Positions 8,743 to 17,927 are shown, counted from the first letter of the stretch. The stretch: 64,000 nt of DNA from VAZQ01 sp963758945 (GCA_963758945.1 CAVWXY010000006.1:1116001-1180000); one strand, 5' to 3'. Numbers and translations: made by a program. The notes: generated from the letters alone by a model not told the origin.

Positions 8743-9252
8743 GTGGAGCTGGCGTCAAGCCCTCTGTTCCAGCGGCCCCGTTATAAAGGAACCTCCGGCC
8801 GATGGCACGCGTTGGCGCGCTGCCTGCCGGCTGGAGCGTGCGTGGTCACGCTGGCCCTCGCGGCCGGAGGCTGCAGCTTTTCATACCAACTCGACAATCT
8901 GCTTGCGAAGAAGGACGATGCCGAGCCGTCGGCGCCTTTACGGCCGGCCGTGCCGCGGACGAGCGCGGAGCCGCCGGCCGAGGCCGATCTTGCCATCGCT
9001 CGCGCAGCCCTGAGCGAGGTGTTGGCCAAGGGTGGCAAGCATGCCAGCGTTCCCTGGGAAAATCCGAAGACCGGCGCCCGTGGCACCGTCACGCCGCTCG
9101 CTTCAGGTCACGACCAGGGAGGGACCACGTGCCGCGACTTTCTCGCGAGCTATGTCAAGGACGGCAGCGAATCGTGGTTGCAGGGCGAGGCCTGCCGCGC
9201 CGCGCACGGCAAATGGGAAGTACGCAATCTGCGGCCGTGGAAAAATACCTGA
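8743..9252 (+). CDS. RT0821/Lpp0805-type surface protein, predicted lipoprotein
   Basis: Small envelope protein with a lipobox (LALAAGGC) followed by a variable linker and a C-terminal domain ending in GTTCRDFLASYVK ... WLQGEACRAAHGKWEVRNLR, which matches the RT0821/Lpp0805 surface-antigen family (17-kDa rickettsial antigen relatives; function unknown). Two conserved cysteines in the domain (GTTCRDF and GEACRAA) could form a disulfide. The start is uncertain: GTG 8743 has a GCGGAG site upstream; GTG 8698 would overlap pdxH, and TTG 8812 would leave the cleanest signal peptide. Usual neighbours in related genomes are pdxH and the DnaJ-like gene, as here. Confidence 0.75.
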   Translation: MELASSPLFQRPRYKGTSGRWHALARCLPAGACVVTLALAAGGCSFSYQLDNLLAKKDDAEPSAPLRPAVPRTSAEPPAEADLAIARAALSEVLAKGGKHASVPWENPKTGARGTVTPLASGHDQGGTTCRDFLASYVKDGSESWLQGEACRAAHGKWEVRNLRPWKNT

Positions 9253-9308
9253 CGCATCGTAGCCGCGCCATCGAGCGCTCCGGGGGAGCTGCGCGCTGCA
9301 ACGCGCCA

Positions 9309-10298
9309 TCAGATCCGCACCGCGGTCATGATTCCCGCGGGGAAAATCTGCTCCGGCTGGAGATGGTTATGGGCGATGCCCTGCTCGTAGGCATAGCGCA
9401 GGAACTGCTCAAGGGTGGGCCGGTTCGCTTCGATACCGTAAGGAAATGGGTCGTCGCCGAACAGATCGCACATCTTTCGCGCGTAGGTCGACAGCCAAGC
9501 GAGCGGATAACGTGACACGGCGGGATCGAACAGGCGCTCGAGACTCCGGCGCTTCAATTCCACGAAGGCGTTGTAGAGATTGCGCGCCACCCAGGGATGT
9601 TCGTCGAGCAGCTGCTTCTTGATCGCGATGATGTGCATGATCGGCCACACCCTGGTTCGCCTGTAGTAGCTCTCCTCCATCTCGAGATAGTTCGGAAACA
9701 AGCGCGCTACATCCGGATGGGCTTGCAGGAACGAGTTGGGCGGGCGTGCGATCAGCGCGCAATCGATCTCCCCCGAGGCGACCATCTCGCTCAGGGACCT
9801 GTCGCTCACGCGCGTGAGCTGTACTCCGTTCGGGATATTGAGCTCGACCTTCTCGACGCGGCCTGCTTCGTTGGCGCCGGCCTGATACCAATGGACATCC
9901 TGCAGCCCGATGCCGTGCTCGTCGTTGAGCCAACCTCGCATATAGACGGCGGCGGTGTGCGCCCATTCCGGCGAGCCGATGCTCTTTCCCTTGAGGTCGG
10001 CCGCCGTCCTGATCTTGCTCTTCTTATTGACGTAGAAGGCCGAGAATCGGAACAGCCGGGAACAGACCACGGGCAGGCCGATGATGTCGGCCCTCTGCCT
10101 CGTCACTTGTGCGCAGAATTTGGCGAAGGACAGCTCGCTCACGTCCCACTCGCGGTTGAAGGTAAAACGCGCGAACACCTCATGGTGGCCGAGCGTAAGC
10201 CAGGTATGGTCGACACCCTCGGCCTTGATGATGCCCAGGCGGAAATCGCGGAAATGGTCGTAGTCGGTGGTGGCGATCGTGAGCTTGACGCGTGACAT
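9309..10298 (-). CDS. 4,5-dihydroxyphthalate decarboxylase-like / periplasmic-binding-fold protein
   Basis: Protein of 329 residues that resembles the group annotated as 4,5-dihydroxyphthalate decarboxylase (Pht5-like), which shares the type II periplasmic-binding fold with NMT1/TauA binding proteins. Blocks seen are SELSFAKFC, LKGKSIGSPEWAHTAAVYMRGWL and IDCALIARPPNSF; no signal peptide is present, which argues for a cytoplasmic enzyme rather than an ABC binding protein. ATG at 10298 has a GAGGGAAC ribosome site. Homologues in many proteobacteria lie outside phthalate pathways, so decarboxylase activity on a dihydroxyphthalate is not established here. It interrupts an otherwise conserved pdxH-lipoprotein-DnaJ neighbourhood and may be an insertion. 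Confidence 0.7.
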   Translation of the reverse strand: MSRVKLTIATTDYDHFRDFRLGIIKAEGVDHTWLTLGHHEVFARFTFNREWDVSELSFAKFCAQVTRQRADIIGLPVVCSRLFRFSAFYVNKKSKIRTAADLKGKSIGSPEWAHTAAVYMRGWLNDEHGIGLQDVHWYQAGANEAGRVEKVELNIPNGVQLTRVSDRSLSEMVASGEIDCALIARPPNSFLQAHPDVARLFPNYLEMEESYYRRTRVWPIMHIIAIKKQLLDEHPWVARNLYNAFVELKRRSLERLFDPAVSRYPLAWLSTYARKMCDLFGDDPFPYGIEANRPTLEQFLRYAYEQGIAHNHLQPEQIFPAGIMTAVRI

Positions 10299-10555
10299 GT
10301 TCCCTCGGCAATTGCGCTCCAGCGGAGATTGCCCGCGGACAGCGGCCGGCATCGTCTGGCCAGCCGATCCTGCTGGCCAGGTACAAGCGTCGATGCGAGG
10401 GTCCTAGTCAAGTGGCGTCCAGCTGGCGGACGCAACCTCCACCGCCCGCGGTCCGCGGCGCTGCGTTGCAGTCGGCGGTCGCAGTCCCCACATGTCCTGC
10501 GGTTGGGGCGAGTACCCGGCATGACGAGTGGTGACCTGCCTGGGAGGGATTGAAT

Positions 10556-11545
10556 ATGCGCGACCCCTATGAGGTGTTGGGGGTTTCGAAGAACGCGAGC
10601 GCCGCGGAGATCAAGGGCGCCTTCCGGCGGCAGGCCAAAAAGCTGCACCCGGATGCCAACAAGCACGACCCCAAGGCGGCCACGCGCTTTGCCGAGCTGA
10701 ACGCGGCTTACGAGATCCTGGGCGAAGAGAGTAAGCGCAAGGCGTTCGATCGCGGCGAGATCGATGCCGAGGGCAAGCCGCGCTTCCGAGGCTTTGAAGG
10801 CTACGGCGCCGGGCATGGACCGGGGGCCGGTTTCAGCCAGGACGGCATTTTCGAAGCTTTCACCTTTGGGCGCGACGGGTTTCAACGTGCTGGCGGCCGA
10901 GCCGGAGGCGGTTTTCGCGGCTTCGGTGCCTTCGATGACATCTTGAAGGATGCGTTCGGCGGCGGCGCGCGCGGGCGGCCGGGCGGCAGCTTCCAGTTCG
11001 GGCAGGAGGAATTTGGTGGCGCCGGCCAGGACGTCACCGCCGCTCTGACCATCACCTTGGCGGAAGCGGCGAAGGGCACGCACAAGCGCGTCCAGCTTCC
11101 GACCGGCAAGGAGGTTGACGTCAAGATCCCGCCTGGTCTCAACGAAGGGCAGACCGTCCGCTTGAAGGGGCAAGGGCTTGCCGGTCCCCGCGGCCGTGCT
11201 GGCGACCTCCTGATCGCGGTTGCGATTGCACCACATCCGCTGTTTGCGCGCGAGGGCGCCGATTTGCGGCTCGAGCTCCCGATCGCGCTTTACGAGGCGG
11301 TGCTCGGCGCCAAGGTCCGCGTACCCACCCTCGATGGCGCGGTCGAGCTTGCCATCCCCGCTGGCACCAATTCTGGACGTACCTTCCGCCTCAAGGGCAA
11401 GGGATTCCCCGCCAAGGACGGCAAAGGCGATCTGCTCGCTTGCGTGCGGATCATATTGCCGGAACGCGGGGACCCCGAGCTCGACGAGTTGATGCGCAGA
11501 TGGCGCGAGACGCGGCCTTATGATCCGAGGAAGGACGTGGGCTGA
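10556..11545 (+). CDS. DnaJ C-terminal domain protein (CbpA-like co-chaperone)
   Basis: Hsp40-type co-chaperone of 329 residues lacking the zinc-finger domain of DnaJ, so of the CbpA/DjlA-independent type. The J domain occupies residues 3-70 with the HPD motif (LHPDANK) that stimulates DnaK ATPase. A glycine/phenylalanine-rich linker runs from about 80 to 160, followed by two C-terminal substrate-binding beta domains (ITLAEAAKGTHKRVQLPTG ... and LELPIALYEAVLGAKVRVPT). ATG 10556 follows a strong GGGAGGGA site; an in-frame TTG six bases earlier is less likely. The 257 bp upstream contain no clear heat-shock promoter. Confidence 0.9.
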   Translation: MRDPYEVLGVSKNASAAEIKGAFRRQAKKLHPDANKHDPKAATRFAELNAAYEILGEESKRKAFDRGEIDAEGKPRFRGFEGYGAGHGPGAGFSQDGIFEAFTFGRDGFQRAGGRAGGGFRGFGAFDDILKDAFGGGARGRPGGSFQFGQEEFGGAGQDVTAALTITLAEAAKGTHKRVQLPTGKEVDVKIPPGLNEGQTVRLKGQGLAGPRGRAGDLLIAVAIAPHPLFAREGADLRLELPIALYEAVLGAKVRVPTLDGAVELAIPAGTNSGRTFRLKGKGFPAKDGKGDLLACVRIILPERGDPELDELMRRWRETRPYDPRKDVG

Positions 11546-11605
11546 GCCCGAGGGCCGCCGCCTGTCGATCGCGGGCGAGATCTGCCCTACTGTTGCAGCT
11601 GCGGC

Positions 11606-12391
11606 TTACGGCCATGCCTGCGACGCGCCCTTGTCGATCTGGTCGTAAGCCGCCTGAGCAACGTTGAGCAGGCGGTCGCGGTCGTTCGGTCCGCTCACCA
11701 CGTAAGCGAGGCCGTGCTCGACCCAATAGAAAGCTGCGAAACGCTCGCCCGCCCGGTAGCGCATCGCAGTCTGCGGCGAATCCGTGCGCGCATAATAGAT
11801 GGTGAAGCGCTCGCCGGATGCGCCCTCATACATGCAGAATGCCGCGGGGCCGAACGGGCCCGGCAGCAGCCGTCCGCCCACCAGCTTCAAGCCGCTCTGG
11901 TCAAGATCGGGTATCCGCAGCCCGTAATCGAGGCGCTTCGAGAGCCACTGCACCAGATGTGGACGCTCGGCGCCGGTGACCTCGACCGGGTGGCGCACCT
12001 CGACCACGTATACTCTGTGGGCATCGAGCGCCTGTGACGTAAAAATGTCGAAGCGGCTTGGCGCCGCTGCCGATGCCCCGTGCGCCATCCAGCCGACGAC
12101 GCCGCCGGCGAGGAACGCCACCACCGCGGCCGCGGCCGCCACCGCGTACCACGACCGCCCGCCGCGCGCGAGCGCATCGAGGTCAAAGCGCGCCGACACC
12201 GGTTCCAATGCCACCGCGCCATAGCGCATGCGGATCGCATCGGCCTGCGCCCTCCACTGCGCGACGCGGGCGGCATCCTCCGGATGCGCGGCAAGCCACG
12301 CCTCGACTGCGCCGCAGCGATCAGCCGGGAGCTCGCCGTCGATATAGGCGTGCAGCTCGTCCTCGGTTAGGGGCGAATCTCTATCGATCAT
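11606..12391 (-). CDS. Anti-sigma factor, single-pass membrane protein
   Basis: Membrane anti-sigma factor of 261 residues encoded immediately downstream of the ECF sigma gene (16 bp apart), the arrangement expected for a cognate pair. The N-terminal cytoplasmic part (LHAYIDGELPADR near residue 13, a helix typical of sigma-binding domains) lacks the HxxxCxxC zinc motif. One transmembrane helix spans about residues 81-103, and the remaining 155 residues are periplasmic and could sense an envelope signal. It should hold the sigma factor at the membrane until the periplasmic domain is perturbed. The signal is not evident. Confidence 0.85.
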   Translation of the reverse strand: MIDRDSPLTEDELHAYIDGELPADRCGAVEAWLAAHPEDAARVAQWRAQADAIRMRYGAVALEPVSARFDLDALARGGRSWYAVAAAAAVVAFLAGGVVGWMAHGASAAAPSRFDIFTSQALDAHRVYVVEVRHPVEVTGAERPHLVQWLSKRLDYGLRIPDLDQSGLKLVGGRLLPGPFGPAAFCMYEGASGERFTIYYARTDSPQTAMRYRAGERFAAFYWVEHGLAYVVSGPNDRDRLLNVAQAAYDQIDKGASQAWP

Positions 12392-12407
12392 CGTCGTCTT
12401 CCTCGAA

Positions 12408-12935
12408 TCATTTGATGCGGCGAAGCGCCGGACGCTCGCCGTCGAGATAGGCTTTGATCTGGGCGCGCGCCCGCGCGAGCCGCGACATCACCGTCCCGAT
12501 CGGCACTCCCTGCACTTCGGCGACCTCGCGGTAGGTGAGGCCTTCGAGCACGACCAGCAGCAGCGCCGCCCGTTGATCCTCAGCGAGCGATGCGAGCGCC
12601 CGCTCGACGTCGCGCGCCCCCGCCTCGGGGCCCGCCATGTCCGAAGCGTCGTTTTCGCCGATCGTCTGCACCGTGGGACGACGCGCCAACGAGCGCAGCC
12701 GGTTGCGGTTGAGATTGGTCAGGATCGTATAGAGCCAGCTGCGCAGATCGCCACCGTGGAACAGATGCTCCGACCGCAGCGCGCGCACGAGCGTGTCCTG
12801 GACCAGATCGTCGGCAAGCTCGACGTTGCGGGTGAGAGCCCGCGCGTAGCGTCGCAGCGCCGGCACCGCCGCCTCGATGTCTTGCCGGAATCCACCCACG
12901 CGCCCTTCCTTTTCGAGTGGCCATGCTTCGGCCAT
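12408..12935 (-). CDS. ECF-subfamily RNA polymerase sigma factor
   Basis: Extracytoplasmic-function sigma factor of 175 residues. Region 2 is seen at ADDLVQDTLVRAL ... GDLRSWLYTILTNLNRNRL, and region 4 helix-turn-helix at LTYREVAEVQGVPIGTVMSRLARAR. It lacks the extra domains of EcfG-type general stress factors and PhyR and is paired with the membrane anti-sigma gene that follows, so it should belong to a membrane-anchored anti-sigma group. Divergent from fabI with 183 bp between. ECF factors normally activate their own promoter; I could not fix a -35/-10 pair with confidence in the upstream region. Confidence 0.92.
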   Translation of the reverse strand: MAEAWPLEKEGRVGGFRQDIEAAVPALRRYARALTRNVELADDLVQDTLVRALRSEHLFHGGDLRSWLYTILTNLNRNRLRSLARRPTVQTIGENDASDMAGPEAGARDVERALASLAEDQRAALLLVVLEGLTYREVAEVQGVPIGTVMSRLARARAQIKAYLDGERPALRRIK

Positions 12936-13118
12936 TCGGATAATCCGTCAAAGTCTCAACGTCAGGCGCGCCGCACCGCGCAAGTCAAGCTTATCACCCG
13001 GACAAACACATTTGTGGCGCGGATATTCCCGGCCGAGCGCCGACAATGGCGGCTGCTTGTGGGCTTTTGCCCCCTGTGCCATAGGTGGCCGACGGTCGGC
13101 GGCGCAACGGGGAAAATC

Positions 13119-13937
13119 ATGCCGGAACCCTCGAACCTCTTGCGCGGCAAACGCGGCCTGATCCTGGGGGTGGCCAACAGCCGGTCGATCGCCTGGGGCA
13201 TCGCCAAAGCCTGCCACGGGCAAGGCGCCGAACTTGCTTTCACCTATCAAGGCGACGCCTTGAAAAGACGGGTCGAGCCGCTGGCGCAAGAGGTTGGCGG
13301 GATCGTGGTCGGCCATTGCGACGTCCTCTCGCCCGACACCGTCGACGCGGCTTTCGCGGCGGTGAAGACGACATGGGGCGCCCTCGATTTTCTCGTTCAT
13401 GCCATCGCCTTTTCCGATAAGGACCAGCTGTCCGGGCGCTATATCGACACCACGCCGGATAACTTTGCCAAGACGCTGCTGGTGAGCTGCTACTCCTTCA
13501 CCGCACTCGCCCGGTGCGCGGAGAGGCTGATGCCTCGGGGCGGTTCGTTGCTCACGCTCACCTATTACGGTGCCGAGAAGTGGATGCCGCATTACAACGT
13601 TATGGGTATCGCCAAGGCAGCGCTTGAGGCTTCGGTGCGCTATCTCGCCGCCGATCTGGGCGCGAGCAATGTTCGCGTGAACGCCATCTCGTCGGGACCA
13701 ATCAAGACACTGGCTGCATCCGGGATCGGCGACTTCCGCTACATACTCAAATGGACCGAGCACAATGCGCCGCTGCGGCGCAGCGTGACGATCGAAGAGG
13801 TTGGCGACACCGCCGTGTACTTGCTCTCCGATCTGTCACGCGCCGTCACCGGCGAGGTGCATCACGTCGACGCTGGCTACCACGTCGTCGGGATGAAACA
13901 TCCCGACGCGCCGGACATCGTCGTCAGCAAGGAGTAA
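13119..13937 (+). CDS. fabI: Enoyl-[acyl-carrier-protein] reductase (NADH), FabI type
   Basis: NAD(P)H-dependent reductase of the last step of each fatty-acid elongation cycle. The 272-residue protein has the FabI start GKRGLILGVANSRSIAWGIAK and the triad Tyr149/Tyr159/Lys166 in the Y-x6-Y/K arrangement of FabI (YGAEKW ... HYNVMGIAK), three residues shifted from E. coli. ATG 13119 has a GGGGAAAA site. Hyphomicrobiales often hold two FabI copies, so this may not be the only one. It precedes a phosphatase and aroC on the same strand, a gene order usual for this group. Confidence 0.93.
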   Translation: MPEPSNLLRGKRGLILGVANSRSIAWGIAKACHGQGAELAFTYQGDALKRRVEPLAQEVGGIVVGHCDVLSPDTVDAAFAAVKTTWGALDFLVHAIAFSDKDQLSGRYIDTTPDNFAKTLLVSCYSFTALARCAERLMPRGGSLLTLTYYGAEKWMPHYNVMGIAKAALEASVRYLAADLGASNVRVNAISSGPIKTLAASGIGDFRYILKWTEHNAPLRRSVTIEEVGDTAVYLLSDLSRAVTGEVHHVDAGYHVVGMKHPDAPDIVVSKE

Positions 13938-14027
13938 TTGTGGTGGCGGGCGAAGCCTGTCGCCGGTGCGCATGCAGCGCGATGCCCGGATGCGGGGACG
14001 CTGCGCGCGAGAGAGGCGAATGAACTG

Positions 14028-14627
14028 GTGCCGGCGCCCGTTATCTATTACGTCCGCCACGGACTCACCGACTGGAATGCAGAGCAGCGGCTGCAGGGTC
14101 GGCACGACGTGCCACTCAACGGCGACGGTTGTGCGCAGGCGGTTCGCTGCGGCGAGATTTTGCAGGAGCTCTTTCACCGTGACGATCGTGCGCCAGGAAG
14201 CTTCGCCTACGTGTCGAGCCCGCTCGTTCGCGCCCGCAAGACCATGGAGATCCTGCGCGTGACGCTCGGCCTCGCGCCTGCCGGCTACGCCATAGATGCG
14301 AGACTCGCAGAAATCGATTTCGGCGAATGGGAGGGCTTGACCTATGCCGATGTGCTGGCACGCGACAAGGACGTCATTGCCAAACGTGAATCCGACAAAT
14401 GGGGTTTTCTGCCGCCCGGCGGCGAGAGCTATGCGCAAGTGACCATCCGGATCGGCCAATGGTACGACACGATCGACCGGGACACGGTGGTCGCCGCCCA
14501 TGGCGGTACCGCGCGTGCGCTCATCGCGCACCTTGAGTTCGCCCCCCCGCAGGACGCCACGCACTATTCCATCGAGCACGGCGCGGTCTATGTCTTCGCG
14601 GCCGGCCGTTTCACCCGTTACTGCTGA
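14028..14627 (+). CDS. Histidine phosphatase family protein
   Basis: Phosphoglycerate-mutase-like phosphatase of 199 residues. The phospho-accepting histidine is His11 in YYVRHGLTDWN; the second half of the site is seen in SSPLVRARKTMEIL, IDFGEWEGLTYADV and VVAAHGGTARALIAHL. The frame is open from directly after the fabI stop codon (13938), but GTG 14028 is chosen because it begins just before the RHG motif and has an AGAGGCGA site. Likely a cytosolic phosphatase; no substrate can be given. Placed between fabI and aroC, probably co-transcribed with fabI. Confidence 0.85.
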   Translation: MPAPVIYYVRHGLTDWNAEQRLQGRHDVPLNGDGCAQAVRCGEILQELFHRDDRAPGSFAYVSSPLVRARKTMEILRVTLGLAPAGYAIDARLAEIDFGEWEGLTYADVLARDKDVIAKRESDKWGFLPPGGESYAQVTIRIGQWYDTIDRDTVVAAHGGTARALIAHLEFAPPQDATHYSIEHGAVYVFAAGRFTRYC

Positions 14628-14759
14628 CGGTAGCCAGTGATCGATGACCTGCAATCCAGAATGGCAAATCGGTCATCTTCCGACTACTGACTTGATCCAC
14701 CGGGAGCCCATTTGACCCCGGCCGGTGCGCGGGCTACCACACGCCGGCGGTGGAACTCC

Positions 14760-15878
14760 ATGTCGTTCAATACGTTCGGACACCTTTTCCGGGTCACGAC
14801 CTTCGGCGAAAGCCACGGGGTTGCGATCGGCTGCGTCGTCGACGGTTGTCCGCCCCGCATCCCGCTGACCGAGGCCGACATCCAGCCCTATCTCGACAGG
14901 CGGCGGCCGGGGCAGTCACGCTTCACCACCCAACGGCGCGAGCCCGACACGGTGAAAATCCTTTCCGGCGTATTCCTCGACGATGCGAGCGGCAAGCAGG
15001 TGACTACCGGGACCCCGATTGCGATGCTGGTCGAAAATGTCGACCAGCGCTCGAAGGACTATTCCGACATCAAGGACAAGTATCGGCCCGGTCATGCCGA
15101 TTACACCTACGACGTCAAATACGGCATCCGCGACTATCGCGGGGGAGGGCGACAATCCGCACGCGAGACCGCCATGCGCGTCGCCGCCGGCGCTATCGCG
15201 CGCAAGGTCGTACCGGGCATGACCGTCCGCGGTGCGCTGATCCAGATGGGGGAGCACAGGGTTGATCGCGCACGCTGGAACTGGGACGAGGTCGAGCGTA
15301 ACCCGTTCTTCTGTCCGGATGCGCGACAGGCCGCGCTCTTCGAGACCTATCTCGACGACATCCGCAAGCGCGGCTCGTCGGTCGGGGCGGTCATCGAGGT
15401 CGTCGCGGAAGGCGTTCCGGCAGGTCTCGGCGCGCCGATCTACGGCAAGCTCGACGGCGACCTCGCCGCCGCGCTGATGGGCATCAATGCCGTCAAAGGC
15501 GTCGAAATCGGCGCTGGCTTTGCAGCTGCCGCGCTGACCGGGGAGGCAAATGCCGACGAGATGCGCATGGGCAACGACGGCAAGCCGGTATTTCTTTCGA
15601 ACCACGCCGGCGGCATCTTGGGCGGCATTTCGACCGGACAGCCGGTCGTCTGCCGATTCGCGGTCAAGCCGACCTCGTCGATCCTGACCCCGCGGCGCAC
15701 GGTCGACCGTCACGGGGCCGAGACCGAGATCAGCACGAAGGGCCGCCACGACCCCTGCGTCGGCATTCGCGCGGTGCCGATAGGCGAAGCGATGGTGGCA
15801 TGCGTGATCGCCGATCATTATCTGCGTCAGCGCGGGCAGACGGGCGAGCCATCCCAGTGGCCGTTCGGCCGTGCTTGA
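14760..15878 (+). CDS. aroC: Chorismate synthase
   Basis: Last enzyme of the shikimate pathway: converts 5-enolpyruvylshikimate 3-phosphate to chorismate using reduced FMN. The 372 residues are full length and contain all three classical signatures: the N-terminal GESHGVAIGCVVDGCPPRIPL, the central GIRDYRGGGRQSARET, and the C-terminal RHDPCVGIRAVPIGEAM. ATG 14760 opens with MSFNTFGHLFRVTTFG, the family start. An earlier in-frame start at 14712 would add an arginine-rich leader without homology. Followed 16 bp later by ribB. Confidence 0.97.
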   Translation: MSFNTFGHLFRVTTFGESHGVAIGCVVDGCPPRIPLTEADIQPYLDRRRPGQSRFTTQRREPDTVKILSGVFLDDASGKQVTTGTPIAMLVENVDQRSKDYSDIKDKYRPGHADYTYDVKYGIRDYRGGGRQSARETAMRVAAGAIARKVVPGMTVRGALIQMGEHRVDRARWNWDEVERNPFFCPDARQAALFETYLDDIRKRGSSVGAVIEVVAEGVPAGLGAPIYGKLDGDLAAALMGINAVKGVEIGAGFAAAALTGEANADEMRMGNDGKPVFLSNHAGGILGGISTGQPVVCRFAVKPTSSILTPRRTVDRHGAETEISTKGRHDPCVGIRAVPIGEAMVACVIADHYLRQRGQTGEPSQWPFGRA

Positions 15879-15894
15879 AAGGAGTGAGCGAGAG

Positions 15895-17001
15895 GTGCTC
15901 GACAGCTATCAGCGTGTGGAGGCCGTGCTCGCCGCCTTTTCCGGCGGCGAGATCGTGGTCGTCACCGACGACGACGATCGGGAGAACGAGGGCGATCTGT
16001 TCGTCGCGGCTTCGCTCTGCAGCCCGGAGAAGATGGCCTTCATCATCCGTCACACGTCGGGCATCGTCTGCGCGCCGCTCTCCGCCGACGAGGCTAAACG
16101 CCTGCATCTCGATCCGATGGTGGCCGCCAACGATGCGCCGCTCGGTACCGCCTTCACCGTCTCAGTCGATGTCCGCCACGGCCTCACCACCGGTATCTCG
16201 GCGGAGGAGCGCACCAATACTGCGCGTGCGCTCGCCAACGGCAATGCCGGCCCCGCCGATTTCGTGCGGCCCGGCCACGTTTTTCCGTTGGTCGCCAAGG
16301 ACGGCGGCGTGCTGATGCGCTCCGGCCATACCGAAGCCTGCGTCGACCTCTGCCGTCTCGCCGGGCTGCCGCCGGTCGGCGTTCTCGCCGAATTGATGAA
16401 CGACGACGGCACCGTGATGCGGGGCCCGGGCGTGACGGCTTTCGCCGAACGCCACAAGCTCAAGCAGATTTCGATCGCCGATCTCATCGCCTATCGCCAG
16501 GCGCGCGACAAGCTCGTCAAGCGGATCGGCGAGTTCCCGGTGAGGAGCGAGATCGGCACGCTTGCCGGTTATGCCTATGTGACCCCTTTTGACGCCATCC
16601 AGCACATGGCGTTCGTCTACGGACGCATCGGCGATGGGCGGGATGTGCTGGCGCGGCTGCACCGCGCCGACATCATCCGCGACGTCTTCGGCGGCGCCAA
16701 TCCGATCCACGCCTCGTTGCAGCGCATCAAGCAGGACGGCCGCGGCGTCATCGTTTTCCTGCGCGACGGCGCGGCGGGCGTGCCGACCCAACCGATCCCG
16801 CAGCAGGGCTCGACCGGCTCGGAGGTGGCTCGCTCGCGGCAGTGGCGCGAGGTCGGGCTCGGCGCCCAGATTCTCAAGGATCTCGGCATCACGTCGATCC
16901 GCCTGCTGACCTCGGCCAGGCTCACCTATGTCGGTCTGGCCGGTTTCGGCATCGAGATCGTATCGACCGAGATGATCGACGACAGGAGCCTGCGGGACTA
17001 G
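15895..17001 (+). CDS. ribB: 3,4-dihydroxy-2-butanone-4-phosphate synthase with degenerate GTP cyclohydrolase II domain
   Basis: Makes the four-carbon riboflavin precursor from ribulose 5-phosphate. Residues 1 to about 205 form the RibB domain with acidic site DDDDRENEGDL (25-35) and RSGHTEACVDLCRLAG. Residues about 210-365 align with GTP cyclohydrolase II (RibA) but the zinc-binding cysteine cluster of RibA is missing: the corresponding stretch RLHRADIIRDVFGG has no cysteine. This gives a RibBA-like fusion with probably only RibB activity, as known for some rhizobial RibBA proteins. The start is set at GTG 15895, which has an AAAGGAGTG site; GTG 15871 overlaps aroC and has none. No FMN riboswitch is present in the 16-bp gap. 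Confidence 0.9.
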   Translation: MLDSYQRVEAVLAAFSGGEIVVVTDDDDRENEGDLFVAASLCSPEKMAFIIRHTSGIVCAPLSADEAKRLHLDPMVAANDAPLGTAFTVSVDVRHGLTTGISAEERTNTARALANGNAGPADFVRPGHVFPLVAKDGGVLMRSGHTEACVDLCRLAGLPPVGVLAELMNDDGTVMRGPGVTAFAERHKLKQISIADLIAYRQARDKLVKRIGEFPVRSEIGTLAGYAYVTPFDAIQHMAFVYGRIGDGRDVLARLHRADIIRDVFGGANPIHASLQRIKQDGRGVIVFLRDGAAGVPTQPIPQQGSTGSEVARSRQWREVGLGAQILKDLGITSIRLLTSARLTYVGLAGFGIEIVSTEMIDDRSLRD

Positions 17002-17078
17002 GCGCGCCGCGTCGCCACCGGCTTGCGCGGCATATTGCCGGTGCCATCATGCGGAATCTTCGGAAGACGGAGGGACGG

Positions 17079-17927
17079 ATGCGGGTGCGTGCATCGCCGG
17101 TTTCGATCTTCGCGGCGGCGGCCGCCGCCGTGCTCGCGGTGACGGGACTGACGCTCGCGGCGCCCGGCCAGGGGCCTTCCCGCGCCGACAAGAGTCCGAA
17201 CGCGCTTGCCGTCGACGTCGAGCTCGTGCTCGCCGTCGACGTGTCCTATTCGATGGACCCGGAGGAGCAGGCGCTGCAGCGCGAAGGCTACATTGCCGGC
17301 ATCACCTCGCGCGATTTCATGCAGGCGCTGCGCGGCGGTCAGTACGGCAGGGTGGCGGTGACCTATTTCGAGTGGGCGGGACCCTACGACCAGAAGATCG
17401 TCGTGCCGTGGCGGCTGGTCGACGGTCCGGAGGCCGCCGACGCGTTCGCCAGCGAAATCGCGCGCTCCTCGTACCGCCGCGCGTCACGCACCTCGATCTC
17501 TGGTGCCCTTAATTTCGCCAAGCCTCTGTTCGACGGCAGCGGCTATCGCGGTTTCCGTCGGGTGATCGACGTTTCCGGCGACGGCGCCAACAACAGTGGC
17601 CCGTTTGTCACGATCGTCCGCGACGACGTGCTCGCCGCGGGTATCACTATCAATGGCCTGCCGATCATGCTCAAGCGGCCGAACTCGTTCACCATGGATA
17701 TCGACAATCTGGACGTCTACTACGAGGATTGTGTCATCGGCGGCCCCGGCGCCTTCGTCATCCCGATCCGCGCGCGCGAGCAGTTCAAGGATGCGATCCG
17801 CACCAAGCTCGTGCTCGAGATCGCGGGGCGCCTGCCCGAGCGCCGCGCGCTACCTGCACAAGCGCGGACGCCGCGGGTATCCTGCACCGTCGGCGAGCAG
17901 ATGTGGCGGGATAGGTGGGGAAATTGA
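17079..17927 (+). CDS. DUF1194 domain protein, exported von Willebrand A-type
   Basis: Predicted secreted protein of 282 residues. A signal peptide (FAAAAAAVLAVTGLTLA) is followed by a von Willebrand factor A fold with a metal-ion-dependent adhesion site: DVSYS at residues 54-58, then conserved threonine/serine in RTSISGAL and aspartate in DVSGDGANN. This is the DUF1194 family of alphaproteobacteria, role unknown. GGAGGGACGG lies directly upstream of ATG 17079; ATG 17049 is an alternative adding ten residues. The C-terminal CVIGGPGAFVIP and a later cysteine may pair in the periplasm. Ends 70 bp from a convergent gene. Confidence 0.85.
   Translation: MRVRASPVSIFAAAAAAVLAVTGLTLAAPGQGPSRADKSPNALAVDVELVLAVDVSYSMDPEEQALQREGYIAGITSRDFMQALRGGQYGRVAVTYFEWAGPYDQKIVVPWRLVDGPEAADAFASEIARSSYRRASRTSISGALNFAKPLFDGSGYRGFRRVIDVSGDGANNSGPFVTIVRDDVLAAGITINGLPIMLKRPNSFTMDIDNLDVYYEDCVIGGPGAFVIPIRAREQFKDAIRTKLVLEIAGRLPERRALPAQARTPRVSCTVGEQMWRDRWGN

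Noticed and set aside
15879..15894. FMN riboswitch ahead of ribB
   Set aside because: The gap between aroC and ribB is only 16 bp, too short to hold one.
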